Below, in pieces: positions 44,750 to 51,118 of a stretch of DNA of 64,000 nt. Each line of letters begins with the position of its first letter. Position 1 is the stretch's first letter. The translations under genes and the position numbers were made by a program. This stretch comes from CALBPI01 sp038531945. Its GTDB lineage: Bacteria; Pseudomonadota; Gammaproteobacteria; Steroidobacterales; Woeseiaceae. Below the pieces are notes generated by a model that saw only the letters and a list, made by a program, of their open reading frames with translations, ran no database searches and had not been told where the DNA came from. The DNA lies in the NCBI GenBank assembly GCA_038531945.1, contig JBCBBH010000003.1, forward strand, positions 558,001 to 622,000, given 5' to 3'.

Positions 44750-45277
44750 ATGACCGGCATGTTTCCGGCACTGGGCCAACCCCCGTTGACGCTGGCCGAG
44801 CGGGCGGTGGTGCAAATTGCCGACACGCTGACACGCCAACGGCAAACGTTGGCGACCGCGGAATCCTGCACCGGTGGTTGGATCGCCAAGATGCTGACAG
44901 ACCTGCCTGGCAGTTCCGCGTGGTTCGGTTACGGCGTCGTCAGCTATGCCAATGAGGCCAAGCAGAGCGTGTTGAAGGTCCGTGCTGATGCGCTGGATGC
45001 GCACGGCGCGGTCAGCGAAACCGTCATCCGGGAAATGGCCGAGGGCGTGCGCCTGCTTGCGCGGTCTGATTACGCCATCGCAACCAGCGGGATCGCGGGA
45101 CCCGGCGGTGGCACTGACGATAAGCCCGTCGGCACCGTTTGGGCTGCCTGGTCCTCGGCTTCGACCACAATCGCAAAGATGGAACGCTTTCGCGGCGATC
45201 GTGAAACGGTCAGGGTGAAGACCGTCGCCTGGGTCCTGTGCGAATTGGATCGTCTGCTTGCCGACGAGTCGCTGTAG
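44750..45277 (+). CDS. pncC: Nicotinamide-nucleotide amidase PncC (CinA C-terminal domain)
   Basis: PncC deamidates NMN to nicotinate mononucleotide, recycling pyridine nucleotides. The protein is 175 residues, the short form without the CinA N-terminal domain. Visible motifs are TAESCTGGWIAKMLTDLPGS, GYGVVSYANEAKQ and TSGIAGPGGGTDDKPVGTVW. The ATG immediately follows the glycosyltransferase stop and has GAGGAA upstream. A position just before recA is conserved across proteobacteria. nadE lies 13 kb away. Confidence 0.93.
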   Translation: MTGMFPALGQPPLTLAERAVVQIADTLTRQRQTLATAESCTGGWIAKMLTDLPGSSAWFGYGVVSYANEAKQSVLKVRADALDAHGAVSETVIREMAEGVRLLARSDYAIATSGIAGPGGGTDDKPVGTVWAAWSSASTTIAKMERFRGDRETVRVKTVAWVLCELDRLLADESL

Positions 45278-45287
45278 TCTGAATCGT

Positions 45288-45304
45288 GCCGAAAAGCGGC
45301 TTTT
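45288..45304 (+). terminator. Weak hairpin with short T-run between pncC and recA
   Basis: GCCG at 45288-45291 pairs with CGGC at 45297-45300 around a 5-nt loop and is followed by TTTT. The stem is only 4 bp, so it would be a weak terminator at best. Confidence 0.3.
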
Positions 45305-45350
45305 GGGGTCGAAAATCGACGCTGCAATTCGTTTTGGAATATGGAATAAT

Positions 45351-45366
45351 CTGTTTATCCATACAG
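45351..45366 (+). promoter_or_regulatory. LexA box (SOS operator) of recA
   Basis: CTGTTTATCCATACAG is an exact CTGT-N8-ACAG operator with AT-rich centre, 57 bp before the recA start. AATAAT at 45345-45350 immediately before it is a good -10 element, so bound LexA would block initiation. Damage-induced cleavage of LexA would release recA and probably recX. Confidence 0.88.
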
Positions 45367-45422
45367 TAGTTTGATGCGGGGCTCAGATCCCGCCAGAGCG
45401 ATTCAACGGAGCGGGTATAACG

Positions 45423-46460
45423 ATGGACGACAATCGCAAGAAAGCGTTGGCAGCGGCGCTGGGGCAAATTGAGAAGCAGTTCGGTAAGGGCTCGGTTATG
45501 CGCCTGGGTGATGGCTCAGCGAGCAAGAACGTCGAGGCGGTTTCGACCGGCTCAATCGGGCTGGATGTCGCTCTCGGAATTGGCGGACTGCCGAAGGGCC
45601 GTGTTGTCGAAATTTATGGCCCGGAATCATCCGGTAAGACCACGTTAACTCTGCAGGTTGTTGCCGAAGCCCAGAAGGCTGGCGGCACCGCGGCGTTTGT
45701 CGATGCAGAGCACGCGCTGGATCCGCAGTATGCCGAGGCGCTCGGCGTGAACGTCGATGATCTGTTGGTCTCACAGCCGGACACCGGTGAACAGGCATTG
45801 GAGATCACCGATATGCTCGTGCGCTCCGGTGCGGTCGACGTCATCGTCGTCGACTCAGTCGCAGCGCTAACGCCGAAAGCGGAAATCGAAGGCGAGATGG
45901 GCGATTCGCACGTCGGTTTGCAAGCGCGGTTGATGTCCCAGGCGCTGCGCAAGTTGACCGGCAATATCAAGCGCTCCAATGCGATGGTCATCTTCATCAA
46001 CCAAATCCGGATGAAGATCGGCGTGATGTTTGGGTCACCTGAGACGACGACCGGCGGAAACGCGTTGAAATTCTACTCCTCGGTCCGCCTCGACATTCGG
46101 CGAATCGGTGCGATCAAGAAAGGCGACGAGGTGGTCGGCAACCAGACCCGAGTCAAAGTGGTCAAGAACAAGGTGTCTCCGCCGTTTCGGATTGCGGAGT
46201 TCGAGATTCTCTACGGCCAGGGTATCTCGCTGGAAGGTGAGCTGATCGACCTTGGGGTGGCGCATGGCATCGTCGATAAGGCAGGTTCCTGGTACAGCTA
46301 CAGCGGCGACAGAATCGGGCAGGGCAAGGAAAACGTACGCGAATTCCTGAAGAACAATCCTGAGATTGCGGGCGATATTGAGTCGCGCATCCGTGGTGTG
46401 TTGTTACCGAATCCTGAGGCCATCGAAGAATCTGAAGAGGCCGCTGCCGAGGACGCGTGA
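45423..46460 (+). CDS. recA: Recombinase RecA
   Basis: RecA carries out strand exchange and triggers LexA cleavage. The protein is 345 residues. Visible: N-terminal helix DNRKKALAAALGQIEKQFGK, Walker A GPESSGKTTLTL, FVDAEHALDPQYAEALG, Walker B VDVIVVDSVAAL, and loop 2 around FINQIRMKIGVMFGSPETTT. The tail is acidic (EESEEAAAEDA), as in E. coli. ATG at 45423 follows GGAGCGG. recX overlaps the stop. Confidence 0.98.
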   Translation: MDDNRKKALAAALGQIEKQFGKGSVMRLGDGSASKNVEAVSTGSIGLDVALGIGGLPKGRVVEIYGPESSGKTTLTLQVVAEAQKAGGTAAFVDAEHALDPQYAEALGVNVDDLLVSQPDTGEQALEITDMLVRSGAVDVIVVDSVAALTPKAEIEGEMGDSHVGLQARLMSQALRKLTGNIKRSNAMVIFINQIRMKIGVMFGSPETTTGGNALKFYSSVRLDIRRIGAIKKGDEVVGNQTRVKVVKNKVSPPFRIAEFEILYGQGISLEGELIDLGVAHGIVDKAGSWYSYSGDRIGQGKENVREFLKNNPEIAGDIESRIRGVLLPNPEAIEESEEAAAEDA

Positions 46461-46921
46461 GCGATCCCTATTCGCCAGCGCGGTGTCGCGAACGCGCGAT
46501 GGACGCGCTGGCGCGTCGAGAACACGCATTCGACGAGTTGTTCCAGAAGCTCTGTGAGCGCGGATTTGATCCCGACACGGTGACGGAGCAGCTCGTTCGT
46601 CTTCGAGGCGAAGGCTTACAGTCGGACGCGCGTTTCGCAGAGGCATTTGTCTCCAGTCGTTTCCGCCAGGGCAAGGGGCCGCAAAGGATCCGGGCCGAAT
46701 TGCGTGGCCGGGGGTTGGGTGATTCTGAAATTGCCGAGGCATTTGCCGCAGCATCGCACGATTGGTTCAAACTGGCTGCAGAGGTGCGCGAGCGGAAGTT
46801 CGGTGTGGTTGCACCGACCGAATTTTCCGAAAAGGCGCGGCAAATGCGATTTTTGAGTTACCGCGGTTTTTCGCAGGAACATATCTCAGTCGCTATGTCC
46901 GGAGCGCGGCCTGTGGAATAA
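46457..46921 (+). CDS. recX: RecA regulator RecX
   Basis: RecX binds RecA filaments and limits them. The protein is 154 residues, all helical, with three-helix repeats: ARREHAFDELFQKLCERGFD, LRGEGLQSDARFAEAFVSSR and FRQGKGPQRIRAELRGRGL. The start is GTG at 46457, which overlaps the recA stop as GTGA, so translation is probably coupled and RecX is made at a low ratio. It ends 10 bp before alaS. Confidence 0.93.
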   Translation: MSDPYSPARCRERAMDALARREHAFDELFQKLCERGFDPDTVTEQLVRLRGEGLQSDARFAEAFVSSRFRQGKGPQRIRAELRGRGLGDSEIAEAFAAASHDWFKLAAEVRERKFGVVAPTEFSEKARQMRFLSYRGFSQEHISVAMSGARPVE

Positions 46922-46931
46922 TTCGGCGGTT

Positions 46932-49544
46932 ATGAAATCTCTGACCGCCAGCGAGCTTCGCGCCGCATTTCTAAAGTACTTTTCCGACGAGGCACACACC
47001 GTGGTGCCGAGTTCGCCGCTCGTGCCAGGAAATGACCCAACGCTGCTGTTTACCAACGCCGGAATGGTGCAGTTCAAGGATCTGTTTCTGGGTAAGGAGC
47101 AGCGCGACTACCGACGCGCCACAACGTCGCAGCGCTGCGTCCGTGCGGGAGGGAAACACAATGACCTTGAGAACGTTGGCTACACCGCGCGGCATCTGAC
47201 CTTCTTCGAAATGCTGGGCAATTTCAGCTTCGGCGACTATTTCAAACAGGATGCCATTCGCTTCGCTTGGACGTTCGTGACCAAAGTGCTCGAGATTCCT
47301 GAGGAGCACCTGTGGGTGACGGTGTTTCGCGAGGACGATGAGGCCGCTGCTATCTGGCGCGACGACATCGGTGTGCCCGCTGATCGAATTTCCCGCCTCG
47401 ATGAGAAAGACAATTTCTGGCAGATGGGAGATACGGGACCTTGTGGACCGTGCAGTGAGATCTTCTTTGATCATGGGCCGGAGGTTGACGGCGGTCCTCC
47501 GGGGTCACCGGATGAGGACGGCGATCGTTACGTCGAGATCTGGAACCTGGTTTTCATGCAGTTCGACAGGGACGAAAGCGGCACCCTTACGCCGCTGCCA
47601 AAACCCTCGGTCGATACCGGAATGGGTCTGGAGCGTGTGTCCGCGGTGATGCAAGGCGTACACACCATCTACGACACGGATCTATTTCAGCGATTGATCG
47701 CGGCGGTTGCCGAAGCCGTCGGTGTGCCGACGAGCGACAACGCGTCGTTGCGCGTGATTGCGGATCACATTCGTGCCTGCGCGTTTCTCGCTGTAGATGG
47801 CGTGCGACCGTCCAACGAGGGTCGCGGCTATGTGTTGCGCCGGATTATTCGCCGCGCGATTCGCCATGGCTACATGCTCGGACAACGCCAGCCGTTTTTC
47901 CACACATTGGTCGCCGCGCTGGCCGACGAAATGGGCGAGGCATATCCGGAACTGCGTTCTGAGCAAGCGCGTGTGGCTGACGTCCTGTTGAAAGAGGAGC
48001 GTCGTTTTGCCGAGACCATCGAGCAGGGCATGGCCATGCTCGAGGCGGCGATGGAGAAGATGGACGGCAGCGTGATCGACGGTGATCTCGTGTTCAAGCT
48101 GTATGACACCTATGGATTCCCGATGGATCTGACCGCGGACATGGCTCGCGAACGGGGATTGACGATCGATGAAGTAGGCTTCGAGCGCGCCATGTCGGCG
48201 CAGCGTGAACGGGCAAAAGCCGCGAGCAAATTTGGGTCGACCGGCGGCGACACCTTGAATGTGGACGTCGCTACCGACTTCTCGGGCTATGAGTCAGAGC
48301 ACGACGCGAACCGAAAAGTCGTGGCGCTGTACCACGACGGACAGGCGGTCGAACAACTTGAAGCCGGCCAAACCGGGGTGGTGGTGCTCGACACCACGCC
48401 GTTTTATGCCGAGAGCGGGGGGCAAGTCGGCGATCGCGGCTTTTTGAAATCCCAGTCGGCTCAGTTCGATGTTGAAGACACCCAGAAAGACAATGCGGCT
48501 CATGTACACCATGGTGCGCTGCGCGTCGGGCAGCTCAACGTTGGCGACGCGGTAGAGGCTGTTGTGGATGCGGCCAGAAGAACCGACATTCGACGCGCGC
48601 ACTCTGCCACTCACCTGTTGCATGCGGCGTTGCGTTCCGTATTGGGTGATCACGTTGCGCAAAAAGGCTCGTTAGTTGATGCGGATCGTCTGCGGTTCGA
48701 TTTCTCCCACGAGCAACCCGTGTCGGTTTCCGAACAGCATGAAATCGAGGACCTCGTGAATCGTGAAGTGCTCGCGAATCACGCAGCCGAAACCCAGATG
48801 ATGGCCTTCGATGATGCGGTCGCCGCCGGTGCAATGGCGTTGTTCGGTGAGAAGTACGAAGCAGACGTTCGAGTGCTCGCATTGGGCGACACGTCGATGG
48901 AACTGTGTGGCGGTACGCACGTTGCGAGAACTGGCGATATCGGGAGTTTTCGGATCGTATCCGAGTCTGGCGTTGCCGCCGGGGTGCGGCGTGTCGAGGC
49001 GGTGACGGGTGTCGCCGCTACCGCATACGCACGCCAGCAGTCGACGACGTTGGGTGACATTGCCGATCGCGTCAAGGCGGCGCCTCAGGAAGTACTTGGC
49101 AAGGTCGAGCAAGTTATCTCGCGCAATAAATCTCTGGAGAAGGAGCTGCAAACCGTTCGCCAGCAATTGGTGACGGGATCGGGTAGCGATCTTATGGACC
49201 AGGCTGTAGCCATCGGCGACGTTCAAGTGCTCGCCGCTCGGGCCGATGGTGCCGACGCGAAAGCCCTGCGTGACTCAGTCGATCGGTTGCGCGATAAGCT
49301 GGGCGCGCAGAGTGTTGTGGTGCTGGGCGCAGTGGACGGAGAAAAAGTGCGTCTTGCGGCAGGTGTGTCGAAGGGCTTAGTTGACAGAATCAAGGCCGGT
49401 GCACTCGTCAACAGCGTTGCGGTTGGGGTTGGTGGTAAAGGCGGTGGGCGTCCGGATTTTGCTCAGGCGGGTGGCAGTCAGCCGGAAAACCTCGATAAAT
49501 CATTGGCTTCGGTTGCTGACTGGGTACGAGAGCAACTGGGTTAA
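46932..49544 (+). CDS. alaS: Alanyl-tRNA synthetase
   Basis: AlaS charges tRNA-Ala and edits Ser and Gly errors. The protein is 870 residues: class II catalytic domain (FTNAGMVQFKDLFLG, ERQHNDLE-like GKHNDLENVGYTARH), tRNA-recognition part, editing domain with HSATHLLHAALRSVLGDH and MELCGGTHVARTGDIGSF, whose His and Cys bind zinc, and the C-Ala domain with its Gly-rich GGKGGGRPDFAQAGG. ATG at 46932 matches the family start (MKSLTASELRAAFLKYF). Confidence 0.97.
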   Translation: MKSLTASELRAAFLKYFSDEAHTVVPSSPLVPGNDPTLLFTNAGMVQFKDLFLGKEQRDYRRATTSQRCVRAGGKHNDLENVGYTARHLTFFEMLGNFSFGDYFKQDAIRFAWTFVTKVLEIPEEHLWVTVFREDDEAAAIWRDDIGVPADRISRLDEKDNFWQMGDTGPCGPCSEIFFDHGPEVDGGPPGSPDEDGDRYVEIWNLVFMQFDRDESGTLTPLPKPSVDTGMGLERVSAVMQGVHTIYDTDLFQRLIAAVAEAVGVPTSDNASLRVIADHIRACAFLAVDGVRPSNEGRGYVLRRIIRRAIRHGYMLGQRQPFFHTLVAALADEMGEAYPELRSEQARVADVLLKEERRFAETIEQGMAMLEAAMEKMDGSVIDGDLVFKLYDTYGFPMDLTADMARERGLTIDEVGFERAMSAQRERAKAASKFGSTGGDTLNVDVATDFSGYESEHDANRKVVALYHDGQAVEQLEAGQTGVVVLDTTPFYAESGGQVGDRGFLKSQSAQFDVEDTQKDNAAHVHHGALRVGQLNVGDAVEAVVDAARRTDIRRAHSATHLLHAALRSVLGDHVAQKGSLVDADRLRFDFSHEQPVSVSEQHEIEDLVNREVLANHAAETQMMAFDDAVAAGAMALFGEKYEADVRVLALGDTSMELCGGTHVARTGDIGSFRIVSESGVAAGVRRVEAVTGVAATAYARQQSTTLGDIADRVKAAPQEVLGKVEQVISRNKSLEKELQTVRQQLVTGSGSDLMDQAVAIGDVQVLAARADGADAKALRDSVDRLRDKLGAQSVVVLGAVDGEKVRLAAGVSKGLVDRIKAGALVNSVAVGVGGKGGGRPDFAQAGGSQPENLDKSLASVADWVREQLG

Positions 49545-49563
49545 AGATTTCATCTGTAACGAT

Positions 49564-49599
49564 CCTACTCACTTTCCCTGAGTAGGGGAATAAATTCCC
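49564..49599 (+). terminator. Two small hairpins after alaS
   Basis: CCTACTCA pairs with TGAGTAGG (49564-49571 with 49579-49586) and is followed at once by GGGAA-TAAA-TTCCC (49586-49599). No T-run follows, so termination is uncertain. The 332-bp gap between alaS and csrA otherwise holds the small open frame described at 49755 and no other clear gene; lysC, often found here, is absent. Confidence 0.4.
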
Positions 49600-49754
49600 A
49601 GAGATAACAGAGCGTTACGTCGTAGCTGCAGATGATTGTTTTTTGCAATACGACTCTGTTTCATGTGTAATTCGGCCGTCTTGGGCAAAAAAACTCAAGG
49701 TGTGTGCGTTGCCAGCGCTGTCATTAGACAAGTTTCTTTGAAAAGGACGATTTG

Positions 49755-49883
49755 ATGGAGCTGGTGAAAATGGGTGAGAGGTGCATCGGGGGCGTGTTCA
49801 GAGGCTCGTCTGCGCGGCTCGCTCGAATCGGTCGCAGCCATGGAGAGGTTGTAGCCAAGAAAAGGGAGAGAAATTCATGCTGA
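49755..49883 (+). CDS. Possible 42-residue leader peptide overlapping csrA
   Basis: ATG at 49755 lies 6 nt after AAAAGGAC, a good ribosome site, and opens a 42-codon frame that ends with TGA at 49881-49883, so it overlaps the first codons of csrA in another frame. The product would be small and basic (starts MELVKMGERC, ends KKRERNSC), with no recognisable domain. If translated it could couple to csrA translation. Four GGA or GGGA motifs lie in the segment, possible CsrA contacts. This is inference from sequence. Confidence 0.35.
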   Translation: MELVKMGERCIGGVFRGSSARLARIGRSHGEVVAKKRERNSC

Positions 49884-50074
49884 TTCTGACCCGACGGGTA
49901 GGGGAAACCGTTGTGATAGGGGAGGATGTATCCGTCACCGTTTTAGGGGTGAAAGGAAACCAGATCCGACTGGGGATCAATGCACCGAAGGATGTATCTG
50001 TGCATCGCCAGGAGATCTTTGACCGGATTCAAAACGAATCCTCGGACGATGGCTCGGCTGCGGCTGCAGAATAA
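49877..50074 (+). CDS. csrA: Carbon storage regulator CsrA/RsmA
   Basis: CsrA binds GGA motifs in mRNA leaders and alters translation and stability. The protein is 65 residues. The N-terminus MLILTRRVGETVVIGEDVSV, with Arg in LTRR as an RNA contact, and the second RNA-binding stretch VSVHRQEIFDRIQ are intact; the tail is Ala- and Glu-rich. ATG at 49877 follows AGGGAGA; the frame stays open upstream to 49781 but that sequence is unlike CsrA. It lies between alaS and tRNA-Ser, a common gammaproteobacterial order. Confidence 0.97.
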   Translation: MLILTRRVGETVVIGEDVSVTVLGVKGNQIRLGINAPKDVSVHRQEIFDRIQNESSDDGSAAAAE

Positions 50075-50108
50075 CAAAAACGTCACTAGCAGTAATTTGG
50101 CTCACGGC

Positions 50109-50138
50109 TTTACCCTGAACCCAACAGTGACTTAAACT
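50109..50138 (+). promoter_or_regulatory. Candidate promoter of tRNA-Ser
   Basis: TTTACC at 50109-50114 and TAAACT at 50133-50138 are 18 bp apart. The GC-rich stretch after the -10 (CTCGGGCCGGGCGCG) resembles the discriminator of stringently controlled stable-RNA promoters. Confidence 0.45.
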
Positions 50139-50171
50139 CTCGGGCCGGGCGCGAACCGGGCGACCGGATCC

Positions 50172-50262
50172 GGAGAGATGGCTGAGTGGTCGAAAGCGCT
50201 CCCCTGCTAAGGGAGTATGGGTTAATAGCCCATCGAGGGTTCGAATCCCTCTCTCTCCGCCA
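50172..50262 (+). tRNA. tRNA-Ser (anticodon GCU)
   Basis: A 91-nt tRNA with acceptor GGAGAGA/TCTCTCC, D-arm GGCTGAGTGGTCGAAAGC, anticodon loop CTGCTAA reading AGC/AGU, the long variable arm typical of tRNA-Ser, T-loop GGTTCGAATCC and an encoded CCA. csrA followed by tRNA-Ser(GCU) and tRNA-Arg(ACG) is a conserved block in gammaproteobacteria. Confidence 0.97.
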
Positions 50263-50271
50263 GTTTCCCAC

Positions 50272-50300
50272 TAGTCAATCTATCGCATCGCACCTATAAT
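50272..50300 (+). promoter_or_regulatory. Promoter of tRNA-Arg
   Basis: TAGTCA at 50272-50277 (four of six -35 positions) and a perfect TATAAT at 50295-50300 are 17 bp apart. The GC-rich GCGCTGCTCG follows the -10. Initiation near 50307 would leave a 5' leader of about 30 nt for RNase P to remove. Confidence 0.65.
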
Positions 50301-50337
50301 GCGCTGCTCGATTGACGACAATCGACCGAAACAACAC

Positions 50338-50414
50338 GCGCCTGTAGCTCAGCTGGATAGAGTACCTGGCTACGAACCAGGCGGTCGGAGGTTCGAATCC
50401 TTCCAGGCGCGCCA
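50338..50414 (+). tRNA. tRNA-Arg (anticodon ACG)
   Basis: A 77-nt tRNA with acceptor GCGCCTG/CAGGCGC, anticodon stem CCTGG/CCAGG around CTACGAA (anticodon ACG, expected to be edited to ICG), T-loop GGTTCGAATCC and encoded CCA. Its last 19 nt are repeated exactly 178 bp downstream, and 12 of those are repeated again 178 bp further on. Confidence 0.97.
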
Positions 50415-50573
50415 AAAACTGAATAGCCCCTCATCGAGGGGCTATTTGTTTTTTTGCTCTGGAAGTCTTGGTTCGAACCTCTCGGTTCGACAAAACGCAC
50501 TGCGTTTTGGACGTTGTCGCCAAAGGCGGCAACGGGCCGAAGGCCCGAGCATCGGCCCTAGCCGATGAGAGTC
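50396..50573 (+). repeat. 178-bp tRNA-linked tandem repeat, copy 1
   Basis: The unit starts with the last 19 nt of tRNA-Arg (AATCCTTCCAGGCGCGCCA), then carries an intrinsic terminator, the 20-mer TGGAAGTCTTGGTTCGAACC and a run of hairpins. It is followed without a gap by an identical copy at 50574-50751, then a 12-nt start of a third. The identity of both copies over all 178 bp points to a recent or constantly homogenised duplication, or to an assembly error. Confidence 0.9.
50422..50455 (+). terminator. Intrinsic terminator after tRNA-Arg, copy 1
   Basis: AATAGCCCCTC pairs with GAGGGGCTATT (11 bp) around ATC, followed by TGTTTTTTT. It begins 8 bp after the tRNA CCA and is a textbook terminator for tRNA-Arg. 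Confidence 0.9.
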
Positions 50574-50584
50574 AATCCTTCCAG
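50459..50584 (+). other. Closed array of five hairpins, candidate structured RNA
   Basis: CTGGAAG at 50459-50465 pairs with CTTCCAG at 50578-50584 and would enclose five adjacent hairpins: TCGAACC/GGTTCGA (50473-50490), CAAAACGCA/TGCGTTTTG (50491-50509), GTTGTCGCC/GGCGGCAAC (50513-50533), CGGGCC/GGCCCG (50533-50547) and CATCGGC/GCCGATG (50550-50567). Gaps between them are 0-3 nt. The same array recurs at +178 bp. No coding frame explains it. It could be a processed tRNA-operon RNA or a REP-like mosaic element. Confidence 0.55.
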
Positions 50585-50763
50585 GCGCGCCAAAAACTGA
50601 ATAGCCCCTCATCGAGGGGCTATTTGTTTTTTTGCTCTGGAAGTCTTGGTTCGAACCTCTCGGTTCGACAAAACGCACTGCGTTTTGGACGTTGTCGCCA
50701 AAGGCGGCAACGGGCCGAAGGCCCGAGCATCGGCCCTAGCCGATGAGAGTCAATCCTTCCAGG
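50574..50763 (+). repeat. 178-bp tandem repeat, copy 2, plus 12-nt start of copy 3
   Basis: 50574-50751 is identical to 50396-50573, including the 19-nt tRNA-Arg 3' end. The sequence continues with AATCCTTCCAGG (50752-50763), the first 12 nt of a third copy, and then diverges. Two full copies plus a stump give about 2.07 units. Confidence 0.9.
50600..50633 (+). terminator. Intrinsic terminator, copy 2
   Basis: This is the same 11-bp stem and T-run as at 50422-50455, carried along in the second repeat. A transcript that passes the first terminator would meet it here. Confidence 0.85.
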
Positions 50764-51118
50764 GCCGCTCTCGGCCATCCCTGGCCTCCGAGGCACTTGT
50801 GCTTCCTGCACGGCGCGCGCCAAACAAGAAAAGGGTCCCTTGCGGACCCTTTTTTGTTTGCCTTCCTGGAAGTCTTGGTTCGAACCCGGCAGCCCGACGG
50901 CGTTCGGCGTTGCGATGTGCCTAAAGTGCTGCCGATACCGCGGCATCGGGGATGCGCGTAGTGCGTTCTGCGTATTCGACCAGTTGCGCCAGCGATTGGC
51001 GACAAGAGGCGTTCGCACAAAAAACAATTCTGGGCCGTTGCGATCAGTCATGCCTTGCCGGCATTAAGGTAGCATTCAGCTAGCCACCAATAACCTTGCG
51101 GTTTTTCCTGGAATCGTC
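50764..51118 (+). other. Gene-free stretch with degraded third repeat
   Basis: No credible gene is seen. The first part keeps repeat-like content of a diverged third unit: short hairpins GGCCG-CTCT-CGGCC (50763-50776) and GCAC-TT-GTGC, a tRNA-tail-like GGCGCGCGCCA near 50813, a different terminator at 50829, and another exact copy of TGGAAGTCTTGGTTCGAACC at 50867-50886. The remainder to 51118 is the upstream region of the next gene and shows no clear promoter. Confidence 0.6.
50829..50857 (+). terminator. Third intrinsic terminator in the tRNA repeat region
   Basis: AAAAGGGTCC pairs with GGACCCTTTT around CTTGC, and the T-run continues to 50855. Its stem differs from the terminators of copies 1 and 2, but it is flanked by the same tRNA-tail-like and TGGAAGTCTTGG sequences, so it marks a diverged third unit. 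Confidence 0.85.

Noticed and set aside
50294..50500. Minus-strand frame across tRNA-Arg with the phrase GRIRTSDRLVRSQVLYPAEL
   Set aside because: This is the familiar false protein read from the antisense of a tRNA-Arg gene; the tRNA itself explains the sequence. The related basic frames at 50442-51051 in the repeats were rejected for the same reason.
50459..50584. CsrA-sequestering RNA of the CsrB/RsmZ type
   Set aside because: The hairpin loops lack GGA motifs, which such RNAs need.
50396..50763. CRISPR array
   Set aside because: The repeats are long, tandem and contain a tRNA tail and terminators; there are no short repeats with unique spacers and no cas genes.
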